DNA of 22,702 nt from Actinomycetes bacterium. GTDB taxonomy: Bacteria; Actinomycetota; Actinomycetes; Mycobacteriales; Mycobacteriaceae. The stretch spans positions 1 through 22,702 of the forward strand of contig JAEZIA010000503.1 of the NCBI GenBank assembly GCA_023416315.1, given 5' to 3'. Below are positions 1 through 6,957 of the stretch, in pieces (position 1 is the first letter of the stretch; each line of letters starts with the position of its first letter). Made by a program: the position numbers and the translations under genes. The notes under the pieces are model-generated. The model saw only the letters and a program-made list of their open reading frames with translations, was not told the origin of the DNA and ran no database searches.

Positions 1-983
1 ACATCTGCAAACCCGTGGTGGCCTCGATCCTCGCGTCGACGTCGTCGGATCACATCCTCGACGGGGAGATGGCCGCCCTGCAGGACACCAACGACCACTT
101 CCTGGCCAACATCCAGCGCAACGGCACGTACTCGGTGGTGCCCCGGCTGCCGGGCGGGGAGGTCACCCCGGAGAAGCTGATGGTGATCGCCGAAGTGGCA
201 CGCGATTTCGGGCTCTACACCAAGATCACCGGCGGCCAGCGCATCGACCTCTTCGGTGCCCGCGTCGAGCAACTGCCGCAGATCTGGAAGCGACTGGTCG
301 ATGCCGGAATGGAATCCGGCCACGCCTACGGCAAGTCGCTGCGCACAGTGAAGAGCTGTGTGGGCTCGTCCTGGTGCCGCTACGGTGTGCAGGACTCGGT
401 GGCGATGGCCGTCGACCTCGAATTGCGGTACCGCGGACTGCGTTCGCCGCACAAGATCAAAATGGGTGTCTCGGGCTGCCAGCGCGAATGCGCCGAAGCC
501 CGCGGCAAGGACGTCGGCGTGATCGCCACCGAGAAGGGTTGGAATCTCTACGTCGGCGGCAACGGCGGCGCCAATCCCAAGCACGCGCAGCTGCTGGCAG
601 GCGATCTCGACTCCGAAACGCTGGTCCGCTACATCGACCGCTACCTGATGTTCTACATCCGCACCGCAGATCGCCTGCAGCGCACAGCAGTCTGGCAGGA
701 AACCATCGAAGGTGGCCTTGATCACATCCGTGCGGTGGTCTGTGACGACTCGCTCGGCATCGCCGCCGACCTCGACGAAGCGATGGCACGCCACGTGCAG
801 GGCTACTCCGACGAATGGGCGGGCGTCCTCAACGACCCCGAGAAGCTGGGACGTTTCGTGTCCTTCGTCAACGCCCCGGACGAATCCGACCCGACGGTCG
901 CGTTCGACGAGAGCGGCCCGCGCAAGGTGCCGCTGCTGCTGGGCATGCCCGCCATCGTCAACGCTGCCGAAAGCCGCCCGTAA
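1..983 (+). CDS. nirB: Nitrite reductase [NAD(P)H] large subunit, C-terminal part (5' truncated by window)
   Basis: The reading frame is open from base 3 and has no start in the window, so this is the last 326 residues or so of a protein that is normally about 850 residues long. NirB reduces nitrite to ammonium in the cytoplasm using NAD(P)H, FAD, a 4Fe-4S cluster and siroheme. The part seen is the siroheme/4Fe-4S half. It carries the two cluster-binding cysteine pairs: C-x5-C in SCVGSSWCRYG (codons at 357 and 375) and C-x3-C in SGCQREC (codons at 477 and 489). The ferredoxin-like nitrite/sulfite reductase repeat (near NGTYSVVPRLPGG) lies before them. nirD follows after 35 bp on the same strand, the usual nirBD order. 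The promoter lies outside the window. Identification is firm. Confidence 0.96.
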   Translation, partial: ICKPVVASILASTSSDHILDGEMAALQDTNDHFLANIQRNGTYSVVPRLPGGEVTPEKLMVIAEVARDFGLYTKITGGQRIDLFGARVEQLPQIWKRLVDAGMESGHAYGKSLRTVKSCVGSSWCRYGVQDSVAMAVDLELRYRGLRSPHKIKMGVSGCQRECAEARGKDVGVIATEKGWNLYVGGNGGANPKHAQLLAGDLDSETLVRYIDRYLMFYIRTADRLQRTAVWQETIEGGLDHIRAVVCDDSLGIAADLDEAMARHVQGYSDEWAGVLNDPEKLGRFVSFVNAPDESDPTVAFDESGPRKVPLLLGMPAIVNAAESRP

Positions 984-1018
984 CAGCCGCGAAACACGAC
1001 CCTTGGAGGCTTGGAAGC

Positions 1019-1381
1019 ATGACAGTTCTTGCAGATCGCGTCGGGCTCGACGTCGATGTCTGGACGCCGGCCTGCCCGCGCAGCACACTGCTGGCCGGGC
1101 GCGGCGTGGCGGTCCTGCTGCCCGACGGCCGGCAGGCGGCACTGTTCTTATTGTCCGACGGAACGTTGGCCGCCGTCGGCAACATCGATCCGTTCGGCCG
1201 CGCCGCGGTGATGTCACGGGGCATCGTCGGGGACCGGCGTGGCGAACCGACCGTGGCCTCGCCACTGCTCAAGCAGGTGTTCTCCCTGGTCGACGGTCGG
1301 TGCCTCGACGACGAGTCACACGCACTGCCGGTCTACGACGTCAGGGTGGTCGATGGATTCGTCGAGATCAGAAGTCACTGA
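1019..1381 (+). CDS. nirD: Nitrite reductase [NAD(P)H] small subunit
   Basis: This 120-residue protein is the small partner of NirB in assimilatory nitrite reduction. The ATG at 1019 has a strong ribosome binding site, GGAGG at 1005-1009, nine bases upstream; the same frame runs open further upstream but inside nirB. The fold is Rieske-like, but the usual Cys/His cluster ligands are missing: the first ligand loop reads VGNIDPFGRA, and the second reads CLDDESHALPVYDV. This is typical of NirD, which is thought to have a structural or electron-channelling role without its own cluster. The downstream HemD-type gene begins inside nirD, with a 29-bp overlap, so the two are probably translationally coupled. 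Length matches the family. Confidence 0.95.
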   Translation: MTVLADRVGLDVDVWTPACPRSTLLAGRGVAVLLPDGRQAALFLLSDGTLAAVGNIDPFGRAAVMSRGIVGDRRGEPTVASPLLKQVFSLVDGRCLDDESHALPVYDVRVVDGFVEIRSH

Positions 1382-2498
1382 CCCACTGGCCGGCTTCACC
1401 GTCGGGGTAACGGCTGCTCGCCGGGCCGAGGAACTCATCACGCTGCTGGAGCGCCGCGGCGCCACCGTCGTCCACGCGCCGACGATCCGGATCGTGCCAT
1501 TGGTCGACGACGTCGAACTGCACCGGGTGACCCAACAACTGATCGCCGAGCCGCCGGACCTGGTATTGGTGACCACCGGAATCGGATTCCGCGGTTGGGT
1601 GGAGGCCGCCCACGGCTGGGATGTTCACGACGGCCTGCTGGCCGCGCTCACCGCGACCCGGATCGTGGCCCGCGGACCGAAGGCCCGCGGCGCGGTACGC
1701 CAGGCGGGGCTGTGCGAGGAATGGAGCCCGGAGTCGGAATCCAGTGTGGAAGTGCTGGAACGGCTGCTGTCCGAGGGCGTCGACCAGTTGCGGGTCGCGG
1801 TGCAATTGCACGGCGCCGCCAGCGAATGGGAACCCGACACCGACATCTGCGACGCGCTGACCCGGGCCGGCGCCCAGGTGGTCCGGGTCCCGGTGTACCG
1901 CTGGGAGCCGCCAGAGGAAACCCGGCGCATCGACCAGCTGATCACGATGATCGTGAATTCCGATGTCGACGCCGTGAGCTTCACCAGTGCGCCCGCGGTG
2001 GCGTCGCTGCTCGAGCGTGCGAAAGCCCTTGGCGCACTGGATTGTCTGGTCAATGCCCTGCGCCATGACGTGGCGGTGTTCTGCGTCGGGCCGGTGACCG
2101 CCAGCCCGCTGGTCCGGCTCGGGGTGGAACCCCATTCGCCTCAGCGCTACCGGCTGGGCGCACTCGCCCGGTTGATCACCGACGAATTGCCCGGCCTGGC
2201 AAAGCATTACCGCGCGGGCGGGCATCTGATCAGTGTCCGCAGCGCCAGTGTCGAGGTCGACGGCGAGCTCAAGGTGTTGCCGCCGGCGGCGATGGCTCTG
2301 CTGCGCCGGCTGCTGGTGGCTCCCGGCCTGGTGGTCTCGCGGGAAGAGTTGCTCGCCGAGCTGCCCGGCGGCGGTGGCGACACCCACGCGGTGGAGACCG
2401 CGATGACGCGGCTGCGCTCGGCGCTGGCCGCCCCGCGCGTGATTCAGACCGTCGTCAAGCGCGGCTACCGGCTCGCGCTGGATCCGGCGGCCCCATGA
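1353..2498 (+). CDS. Uroporphyrinogen-III synthase (HemD) domain fused to OmpR-type winged-helix DNA-binding domain
   Basis: The protein has 381 residues from the ATG at 1353, the same length I recall for the M. tuberculosis relative Rv0260c. Residues about 10-265 form a HemD-like domain, beginning FTVGVTAARRAEEL and containing the family pattern VSFTSAPAV. HemD closes hydroxymethylbilane to uroporphyrinogen III, the precursor of heme, siroheme and cobalamin. Residues about 285-378 form a winged helix of the response-regulator C-terminal type, with the recognition-helix region SREELLAELP, the segment HAVETAMTRLRSAL and the closing wing VVKRGYRL. There is no receiver domain. The start lies 29 bp inside nirD and the stop overlaps the next gene as ATGA, so this is one operon. 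Whether the HemD half is an active enzyme or only a ligand sensor cannot be told from sequence. The longer open frame upstream of 1353 is nirD read in another frame. Confidence 0.88.
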   Translation: MDSSRSEVTDPLAGFTVGVTAARRAEELITLLERRGATVVHAPTIRIVPLVDDVELHRVTQQLIAEPPDLVLVTTGIGFRGWVEAAHGWDVHDGLLAALTATRIVARGPKARGAVRQAGLCEEWSPESESSVEVLERLLSEGVDQLRVAVQLHGAASEWEPDTDICDALTRAGAQVVRVPVYRWEPPEETRRIDQLITMIVNSDVDAVSFTSAPAVASLLERAKALGALDCLVNALRHDVAVFCVGPVTASPLVRLGVEPHSPQRYRLGALARLITDELPGLAKHYRAGGHLISVRSASVEVDGELKVLPPAAMALLRRLLVAPGLVVSREELLAELPGGGGDTHAVETAMTRLRSALAAPRVIQTVVKRGYRLALDPAAP

Positions 2499-3202
2499 CC
2501 GCCGATCTGATCCTGGTGGCCCACGGCACCCGAAATCCCCAGGGGCTGGCCACGATCAGCGAGATCGCGTCGGCCGTCGCCGAGCATGTCGGAGAAGTGC
2601 GCACCGCGTTCGTCGACGTCCTCGGCCCCAATCCCCGCGAACTCCTTGCCGATTCGACATCGCCGGCGATCGTCGTCCCCGCGTTCCTGGCGTCGGGTTA
2701 CCACGTCAACGCCGACCTGCCCGCCCGGGTGGCCGAAAGCGGGCACTCCCACGTCACGATCACCACTGCGCTGGGGCCCGACCCGGTGCTGGCCGAGATC
2801 ATGCGCGGCCGCCTGCTCGAGGTGGGCTGGACACCGGGTGACGCGGTGGTGATGGCGGCGGCCGGGTCCTCGGATCCCGCCGCCCGCCGGGAACTGATGC
2901 AGGCCGCGGCGCTGCTGGCCGACCTGGTCGGGGAGGTGCATCTCGGCTTCGTCGCGACCGGCGCACCGACCGTCGCCGACCTGGTGGGCCGGATCAAACG
3001 GTCCGGGCGACGGGTGTTCATCGCCTCCTACCTGCTGGCGCCCGGCGTCTTCCACACCCGGCTCGCCGGCTGCGGCGCGGCCGCGGTGACCGACCCGTTG
3101 GGCGCCCACCCGGACCTGGTGGCGCTGTTGGCCCAGCGTTTCGCCCCGATTCACGCATTCGCCCCTGGTGGTGGCACCATTGATCGGTGTCCGCTGAACT
3201 GA
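2495..3202 (+). CDS. CbiX/SirB-type sirohydrochlorin chelatase
   Basis: This 235-residue protein belongs to the class II chelatase family (CbiX/SirB), which inserts Fe2+ or Co2+ into sirohydrochlorin. It resembles the M. tuberculosis protein Rv0259c. It is built of two CbiX halves. The first half keeps the metal-binding histidines, H10 in LVAHGTRNP and H70 in SGYHVNADLP. In the second half the matching first motif reads MAAAGSSDP, without the histidine, while the later FHTRL keeps H187. The ATG at 2495 shares the ATGA overlap with the preceding gene. Next to nirBD, the simplest role is iron insertion to make siroheme for NirB; cobalt chelation for cobalamin cannot be excluded. Its last 16 bases overlap the ilvA start. 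Confidence 0.85.
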   Translation: MTADLILVAHGTRNPQGLATISEIASAVAEHVGEVRTAFVDVLGPNPRELLADSTSPAIVVPAFLASGYHVNADLPARVAESGHSHVTITTALGPDPVLAEIMRGRLLEVGWTPGDAVVMAAAGSSDPAARRELMQAAALLADLVGEVHLGFVATGAPTVADLVGRIKRSGRRVFIASYLLAPGVFHTRLAGCGAAAVTDPLGAHPDLVALLAQRFAPIHAFAPGGGTIDRCPLN

Positions 3203-4467
3203 GCCAGAGCCATCGAACGTCGCCGCTTCGCGCGGCCGACATCGATGAGGCCGGTCAGCGAATTTCCGGCGTGGTCAGCCAGAGCCCGCTGCAGTACAGC
3301 GACCGGCTCTCCCAGGCCACCGGCGCCGAGGTGTACCTCAAGCGCGAGGACCTGCAAAGCGTGCGGTCCTACAAGCTGCGCGGGGCATACAACCTGCTCA
3401 TGCAGCTTTCCGACGCCGAACTGGCGGCCGGGGTGGTGTGCTCGTCGGCCGGAAACCACGCCCAGGGATTCGCGCTGGCCTGCCGGTCGATGGGCGTGCA
3501 CGGCCGGGTCTACGTGCCGGCCAAGACACCCAAGCAGAAGCGCGACCGGATTCGCTACCACGGCGGCGAGTTCATCGACCTGATCGTCGGCGGGGCCACC
3601 TACGACCTGGCCGCCGAGGCCGCGCTCGAGGACGTCGCACGCAGCGGCGCCACCCTGGTCGCACCGTTCGACGACCTGCGGACGATGGCCGGGCAGGGCA
3701 CCATCGCCGTCGAGATCCTCGCGCAGCTCGACACCGAGCCCGACCTGGTGATCGTGCCGGTCGGTGGTGGCGGCTGCATCGCCGGAATCACCACCTACCT
3801 GGCCGAACGGACGACCAATACCGCGGTGCTCGGCGTCGAGCCGGCAGGTGCGGCCTCGATGATCGCGGCGCTGGCCGCGGGCGGCCCGGTGGACCTCGAG
3901 CACGTCGACCAGTTCGTCGACGGGGCCGCGGTCAAGCAGGTCGGTGCGCTGCCGTATCAGGCGTTGGCGGCGGCGGGGGACATGGTGTCGGTCACCACGG
4001 TCGACGAGGGTGCGGTCTGCACCGCGATGCTCGAGCTGTACCAGAACGAGGGCATCATCGCCGAGCCCGCGGGCGCGCTGTCGGTGGCCGGGTTGCTGGA
4101 GGCCGACGTGGCGCCCGGGTCGACGGTGGTGTGCCTGATCTCCGGCGGCAATAACGACGTCTCGCGCTACGGCGAGGTGCTCGAGCGGTCGCTGGTGCAC
4201 CTCGGGCTCAAGCACTACTTCCTGGTCGACTTCCCGCAGGAGCCCGGCGCGCTGCGGCGGTTCCTCGACGAGATTCTCGGACCGGGCGACGACATCACGC
4301 TGTTCGAGTACGTCAAGCGCAACAACCGGGAGACCGGTGAGGCGCTGGTCGGTATCGAACTCGGTTCGGCCGCCGGCCTCGACGGCCTGCGCGCGCGGAT
4401 GGACGCCTCCGGCCTGCACGTCGAACCCCTGGAGCCCGGCTCGCCGGCCTACCGGTATCTGACCTAG
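3187..4467 (+). CDS. ilvA: Threonine dehydratase (threonine ammonia-lyase), biosynthetic
   Basis: The protein has 426 residues from a GTG start at 3187. It converts threonine to 2-oxobutanoate, the first step towards isoleucine. The PLP-binding lysine is K63 in VRSYKLRGAYN. The other fold-type II motifs present are SSAGNHAQG, which holds the substrate and PLP phosphate, and the glycine-rich PVGGGGCIAGI. Residues from about 335 (HYFLVDFPQEPGALRRF) form a single ACT-like regulatory domain, where isoleucine feedback would act. The start lies inside the chelatase gene (16-bp overlap), so it may be read through from the nir cassette. No convincing separate promoter was seen. The stop is only 4 bp from the end of the convergent vapC, leaving no room for a normal terminator. 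Confidence 0.95.
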   Translation: MSAELSQSHRTSPLRAADIDEAGQRISGVVSQSPLQYSDRLSQATGAEVYLKREDLQSVRSYKLRGAYNLLMQLSDAELAAGVVCSSAGNHAQGFALACRSMGVHGRVYVPAKTPKQKRDRIRYHGGEFIDLIVGGATYDLAAEAALEDVARSGATLVAPFDDLRTMAGQGTIAVEILAQLDTEPDLVIVPVGGGGCIAGITTYLAERTTNTAVLGVEPAGAASMIAALAAGGPVDLEHVDQFVDGAAVKQVGALPYQALAAAGDMVSVTTVDEGAVCTAMLELYQNEGIIAEPAGALSVAGLLEADVAPGSTVVCLISGGNNDVSRYGEVLERSLVHLGLKHYFLVDFPQEPGALRRFLDEILGPGDDITLFEYVKRNNRETGEALVGIELGSAAGLDGLRARMDASGLHVEPLEPGSPAYRYLT

Positions 4468-4471
4468 CGGC

Positions 4472-4834
4472 CTAGCGTGGCGCGGCGACCGCCACCCCGA
4501 CGGCTTCCGCCGCCGCGGCCAGCCGCGTGTCGTAGGTGATCAACCCGCGCAATGCAGGAGCCGTGCGCGCGGCCGCGAGGTGAATGGCATCCAAGGTTCG
4601 CAGCGTCGGTGGACCGAGGGAACCGGCTTCGTCGAGTAACCGTACGCGATGAGCGTGCCCGACAAGGTCGAACGACTCGCTGCGGCGCACGGCCCGAAGC
4701 AATTCGGTGCGCGAGAGCGCAGCGGTGAACCACACGTCGTGCGCGTACCGAATCAAATACGTTCGCAATGCAGGTGTTTCGCGCTCTCGCGTCACCAGCT
4801 TTACCAGTGCGGAGGTATCGAGGTACAGCTGCAT
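4472..4834 (-). CDS. vapC: VapC-type PIN-domain ribonuclease toxin
   Basis: This 120-residue PIN-domain protein has the four expected acidic residues: D6 (LYLDTSAL), E44 (SRTELLRA), D82 (LRTLDAIHLA) and D102 (ITYDTRLA). VapC toxins are Mg2+-dependent RNases that cut tRNA or rRNA and stop growth when the antitoxin is lost. The ATG at 4834 overlaps the vapB stop as ATGA, the normal coupling in these pairs. By memory it most resembles the VapC46 group of M. tuberculosis, but it is about ten residues shorter than usual for that group. The missing stretch seems to lie between E44 and D82, before RLLDEAGSLGPP. The catalytic residues are intact, so activity is still plausible. It ends 4 bp from the convergent ilvA. 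Confidence 0.88.
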   Translation of the reverse strand: MQLYLDTSALVKLVTRERETPALRTYLIRYAHDVWFTAALSRTELLRAVRRSESFDLVGHAHRVRLLDEAGSLGPPTLRTLDAIHLAAARTAPALRGLITYDTRLAAAAEAVGVAVAAPR

Positions 4835-5100
4835 CAGCGTTCGTCGGCGCGTAGTTGTCGCAGCGCGGACGATGCATCGAATCCATAGTCGCGTGCGGGT
4901 TCGTCGAGCAAGTCTTGCCCGGACGATGCGGGCAGAACCTCCCCGCGCGCAATCAACTCGTCCCAGGTGCCATCACCGGCCGGCACCAACATCGCGACCA
5001 GCCGTCCTCGCACGGTGATCTCGATCGGCTCACCGCCGGCCGCACGATCGACATACCGACTGGCGTGCTGGCGTAGTTCGCGCAACCCGATGCGCTCCAT
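4834..5100 (-). CDS. vapB: VapB antitoxin (Phd/YefM-type)
   Basis: The protein has 88 residues from the ATG at 5100. A GTG nine bases further upstream is also in frame, but the -10 position described at 5108-5113 favours the ATG. The N-terminal half (ERIGLRELRQHASRYVDRA, then IEITVRGRLVAMLVP) is a Phd/YefM DNA-binding and dimerisation fold. The acidic C-terminal half (residues 47-88, including LLDEPARDYGFD) would wrap around VapC. It should neutralise VapC and repress its own promoter. It lies in the slot between ilvA and treZ, where M. tuberculosis has vapBC11 in the opposite direction as I recall. The 5110-5232 gap upstream separates it from treZ. Confidence 0.87.
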   Translation of the reverse strand: MERIGLRELRQHASRYVDRAAGGEPIEITVRGRLVAMLVPAGDGTWDELIARGEVLPASSGQDLLDEPARDYGFDASSALRQLRADER

Positions 5101-5117
5101 GTAGCACACGGTAGCAC
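5101..5117 (-). promoter_or_regulatory. vapBC promoter with 7-bp direct repeat, candidate autorepression operator
   Basis: The + strand shows GTAGCAC at 5101-5107 and again at 5111-5117, repeated at a period of exactly 10 bp (one helical turn). Read on the minus strand, the segment contains TACCGT at 5113-5108, a good mycobacterial -10 (TANNNT), followed by 7 bases and then the vapB ATG. This spacing suggests a leaderless transcript starting at the ATG. A repeat on one face of the helix overlapping the -10 is a plausible VapB/VapBC binding site. This is inference from position only. Confidence 0.45.
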
Positions 5118-5130
5118 TCAGATCGGCACA

Positions 5131-5171
5131 AGATCCCGGTCGTCGGCGCTGACACCGTCGGAGCCGGGTCT
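5131..5171 (-). terminator. Weak hairpin downstream of treZ
   Basis: AGA-T-CCCGG (5131-5139) can pair with CCGGGTCT (5164-5171), with one bulged base. The loop is long (24 bases), GC-rich and could fold further. It lies about 60 bp after the treZ stop and before vapB, where a terminator would be expected. There is no U-tract. The call is tentative. Confidence 0.25.
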
Positions 5172-5216
5172 GGTCAAAGCCGAATCGTGCACGGTGTTGC
5201 GACGTGACGAATTCCG

Positions 5217-5225
5217 TTATCCACA
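5217..5225 (+). other. Perfect DnaA-box-like nonamer TTATCCACA
   Basis: TTATCCACA lies in the 123-bp spacer between vapB and treZ, 7 bp from the treZ stop. It matches the E. coli DnaA box exactly and the mycobacterial consensus (TTGTCCACA) at eight of nine positions. It is a single copy with no nearby companions, so it is not an origin. Confidence 0.35.
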
Positions 5226-5232
5226 GGCTGCT

Positions 5233-6957
5233 CTAGCCGGCGCGGGTCACCACCACCGAGTGCCCCGGCAGCCGGCTGCCGTTGGCGCCCAGCTCGGGTT
5301 CACCCCAGGACAGCACCACCTCGCCGCTGACCGGCACGCTGACCGGCGTCTCGCCGAGGTTGCACGCGATCGCAATCCGGCCGCGCCGCATCACAATCCA
5401 GCGCTCGTCCTCGTCGTAGTCGACGACCAGGTGCGTCAACCACGGATCGGCCATGTCCGGCTCGTCGCGCCGCAACGCGATCAGCCCGCGGTAGAACGCC
5501 AGCAGCTCGGTGTGCCTGCCGTCGTCGACTTCGTCCCAGTTGAGCTTCGAGCGCAGGAACGTCTGCGGATCCTGCGGGTCGGGGATGTCGTCGGCGTCCC
5601 AGCCGTGGTCGGCGAACTCCGCCTTGCGGCCCTCGGCGGTGGCCTTGGCCAGTTCGGGCTCGGGATGCGAGCTGAAGAACTGGAACGGGGTCGACGCCGC
5701 CCACTCCTCACCCATGAACAGCATTGCCGTATAAGGCGATCCGAGCGCGAGCGCGGCCTTGATCGCGAGCTGGCCGTAATCGAGGTTCTGCGACGGCCGG
5801 TCGCCGGTGGCACGGTTTCCGACCTGGTCGTGGGTGCAGGTGTAGGCCGTCAACCGGGTGGCCGGGATCAGCGATTTGTCCAGCGGCCTGCCGTGCCTGC
5901 GGTGCCGGAACGACGAGTAGGTGCCGGCGTGAAAATACCCGTTCTGCAGAGTGGTGGCCAGTGCGGCCATCGAGCCGAAATCGGCGTAGTAGCCCTGCCG
6001 TTCGCCGGACACCGCGGTGTGGATGGCGTGATGGATGTCGTCGTCCCATTGTGCGGTCAACCCGTATCCGCCGTGGTCGCGGGGCGTGATCAACCGGGGA
6101 TCGTTGAGGTCGCTCTCGGCGATCAGCGACAGCGGACGGCCGAGAACCGCTGACAGCGCATCGGTTTCGGCGGACATCTCTTCGAGGATGTGGATCGCGG
6201 TGTTGTCGATAAGGGCGTGCACGGCATCCAGCCGCAGACCGTCGGCGTGGAAGTCGCGCATCCACCGCAGCGCACACTCGATGATGTAGCGGCGCACCTC
6301 GTCGGCGTCGGGGCCGGCCAGGTTCACGCCTTCGCCCCACGGGTTGCTCACCGCCGACAGATACGGCCCGAACTTGGGCAGGTAGTTGCCCGACGGCCCC
6401 AGGTGGTTGAACACCGCGTCGATCAGCACCCCGAGCCCGCGCGCGTGGGCGGCGTTCACCAGGCGCACCAAACCGTCGGGGCCGCCGTAGCTTTCCTGCA
6501 CGGCGTACCACAGCACCCCGTCGTAGCCCCAGCCGTGCGTGCCGCTGAACGCGTTGACCGGCATCAGCTGGACGAAATCGACACCGAGGTCGACCAGATA
6601 GTCCAGCTTCTCGATGGCGGCGTCGAAAGTGCCCTCCGGCGTGAACGTTCCGGTGTGCAGTTCGTAGATCACCGCGCCCTCGATCGAGCGGCCGGCCCAG
6701 CCCTGGTCCGACCACTGCGCGGCCGAGGCATCCCACAGCTGCGAGCGTTCGTGCACACCGTCGGGCTGGCGGGCCGACCGCGGATCGGGCAGCACGGTCG
6801 GATCCTCGTCCAGCACGTAGCCGTAACGGGCGTCCGGTGCACAGTCCACATCGGCGCGCCACCAGCCGTCATCATCGACGGTCATGTCGTGCAGCCGGCC
6901 GTCGACGTCCAGGCGCACCAGTTTGGGAAGCGGTGCCCACACCGCGAATTCAGTCAT
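5233..6957 (-). CDS. treZ: Malto-oligosyltrehalose trehalohydrolase
   Basis: The protein has 574 residues from the ATG at 6957 (MTEFAVWAPLPK). It releases free trehalose from the end of maltooligosyltrehalose made by TreY. The N-terminus, about 90 residues, is an immunoglobulin-like carbohydrate-binding domain. The rest is a GH13 barrel with LIDAVFNHLGPSGNYL, the nucleophile D244 in GLRLDAVHAL, the acid/base E281 in LIAESDLND and D377 in CTHDQVGNRA. The family marker FMGEEWAASTPFQFF is also present. The start overlaps the treY stop by 8 bp, so TreY and TreZ are coupled. The frame is open 45 bp further upstream (to 7002), but that stretch is treY sequence in another frame and is not preferred. 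This is the last gene of the treX-treY-treZ operon. Confidence 0.96.
   Translation of the reverse strand: MTEFAVWAPLPKLVRLDVDGRLHDMTVDDDGWWRADVDCAPDARYGYVLDEDPTVLPDPRSARQPDGVHERSQLWDASAAQWSDQGWAGRSIEGAVIYELHTGTFTPEGTFDAAIEKLDYLVDLGVDFVQLMPVNAFSGTHGWGYDGVLWYAVQESYGGPDGLVRLVNAAHARGLGVLIDAVFNHLGPSGNYLPKFGPYLSAVSNPWGEGVNLAGPDADEVRRYIIECALRWMRDFHADGLRLDAVHALIDNTAIHILEEMSAETDALSAVLGRPLSLIAESDLNDPRLITPRDHGGYGLTAQWDDDIHHAIHTAVSGERQGYYADFGSMAALATTLQNGYFHAGTYSSFRHRRHGRPLDKSLIPATRLTAYTCTHDQVGNRATGDRPSQNLDYGQLAIKAALALGSPYTAMLFMGEEWAASTPFQFFSSHPEPELAKATAEGRKAEFADHGWDADDIPDPQDPQTFLRSKLNWDEVDDGRHTELLAFYRGLIALRRDEPDMADPWLTHLVVDYDEDERWIVMRRGRIAIACNLGETPVSVPVSGEVVLSWGEPELGANGSRLPGHSVVVTRAG

Noticed and set aside
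1368..2387. Long minus-strand open frame opposite the HemD fusion
   Set aside because: Antisense shadow of a well-supported gene; the composition (Arg, Gln, Gly and His rich) is typical of reverse frames in high-GC DNA, and no motif is present.
3151..4419. 422-residue minus-strand open frame opposite ilvA
   Set aside because: Complete mirror of ilvA, with no ribosome binding site or domain; an artefact of GC-rich third positions.
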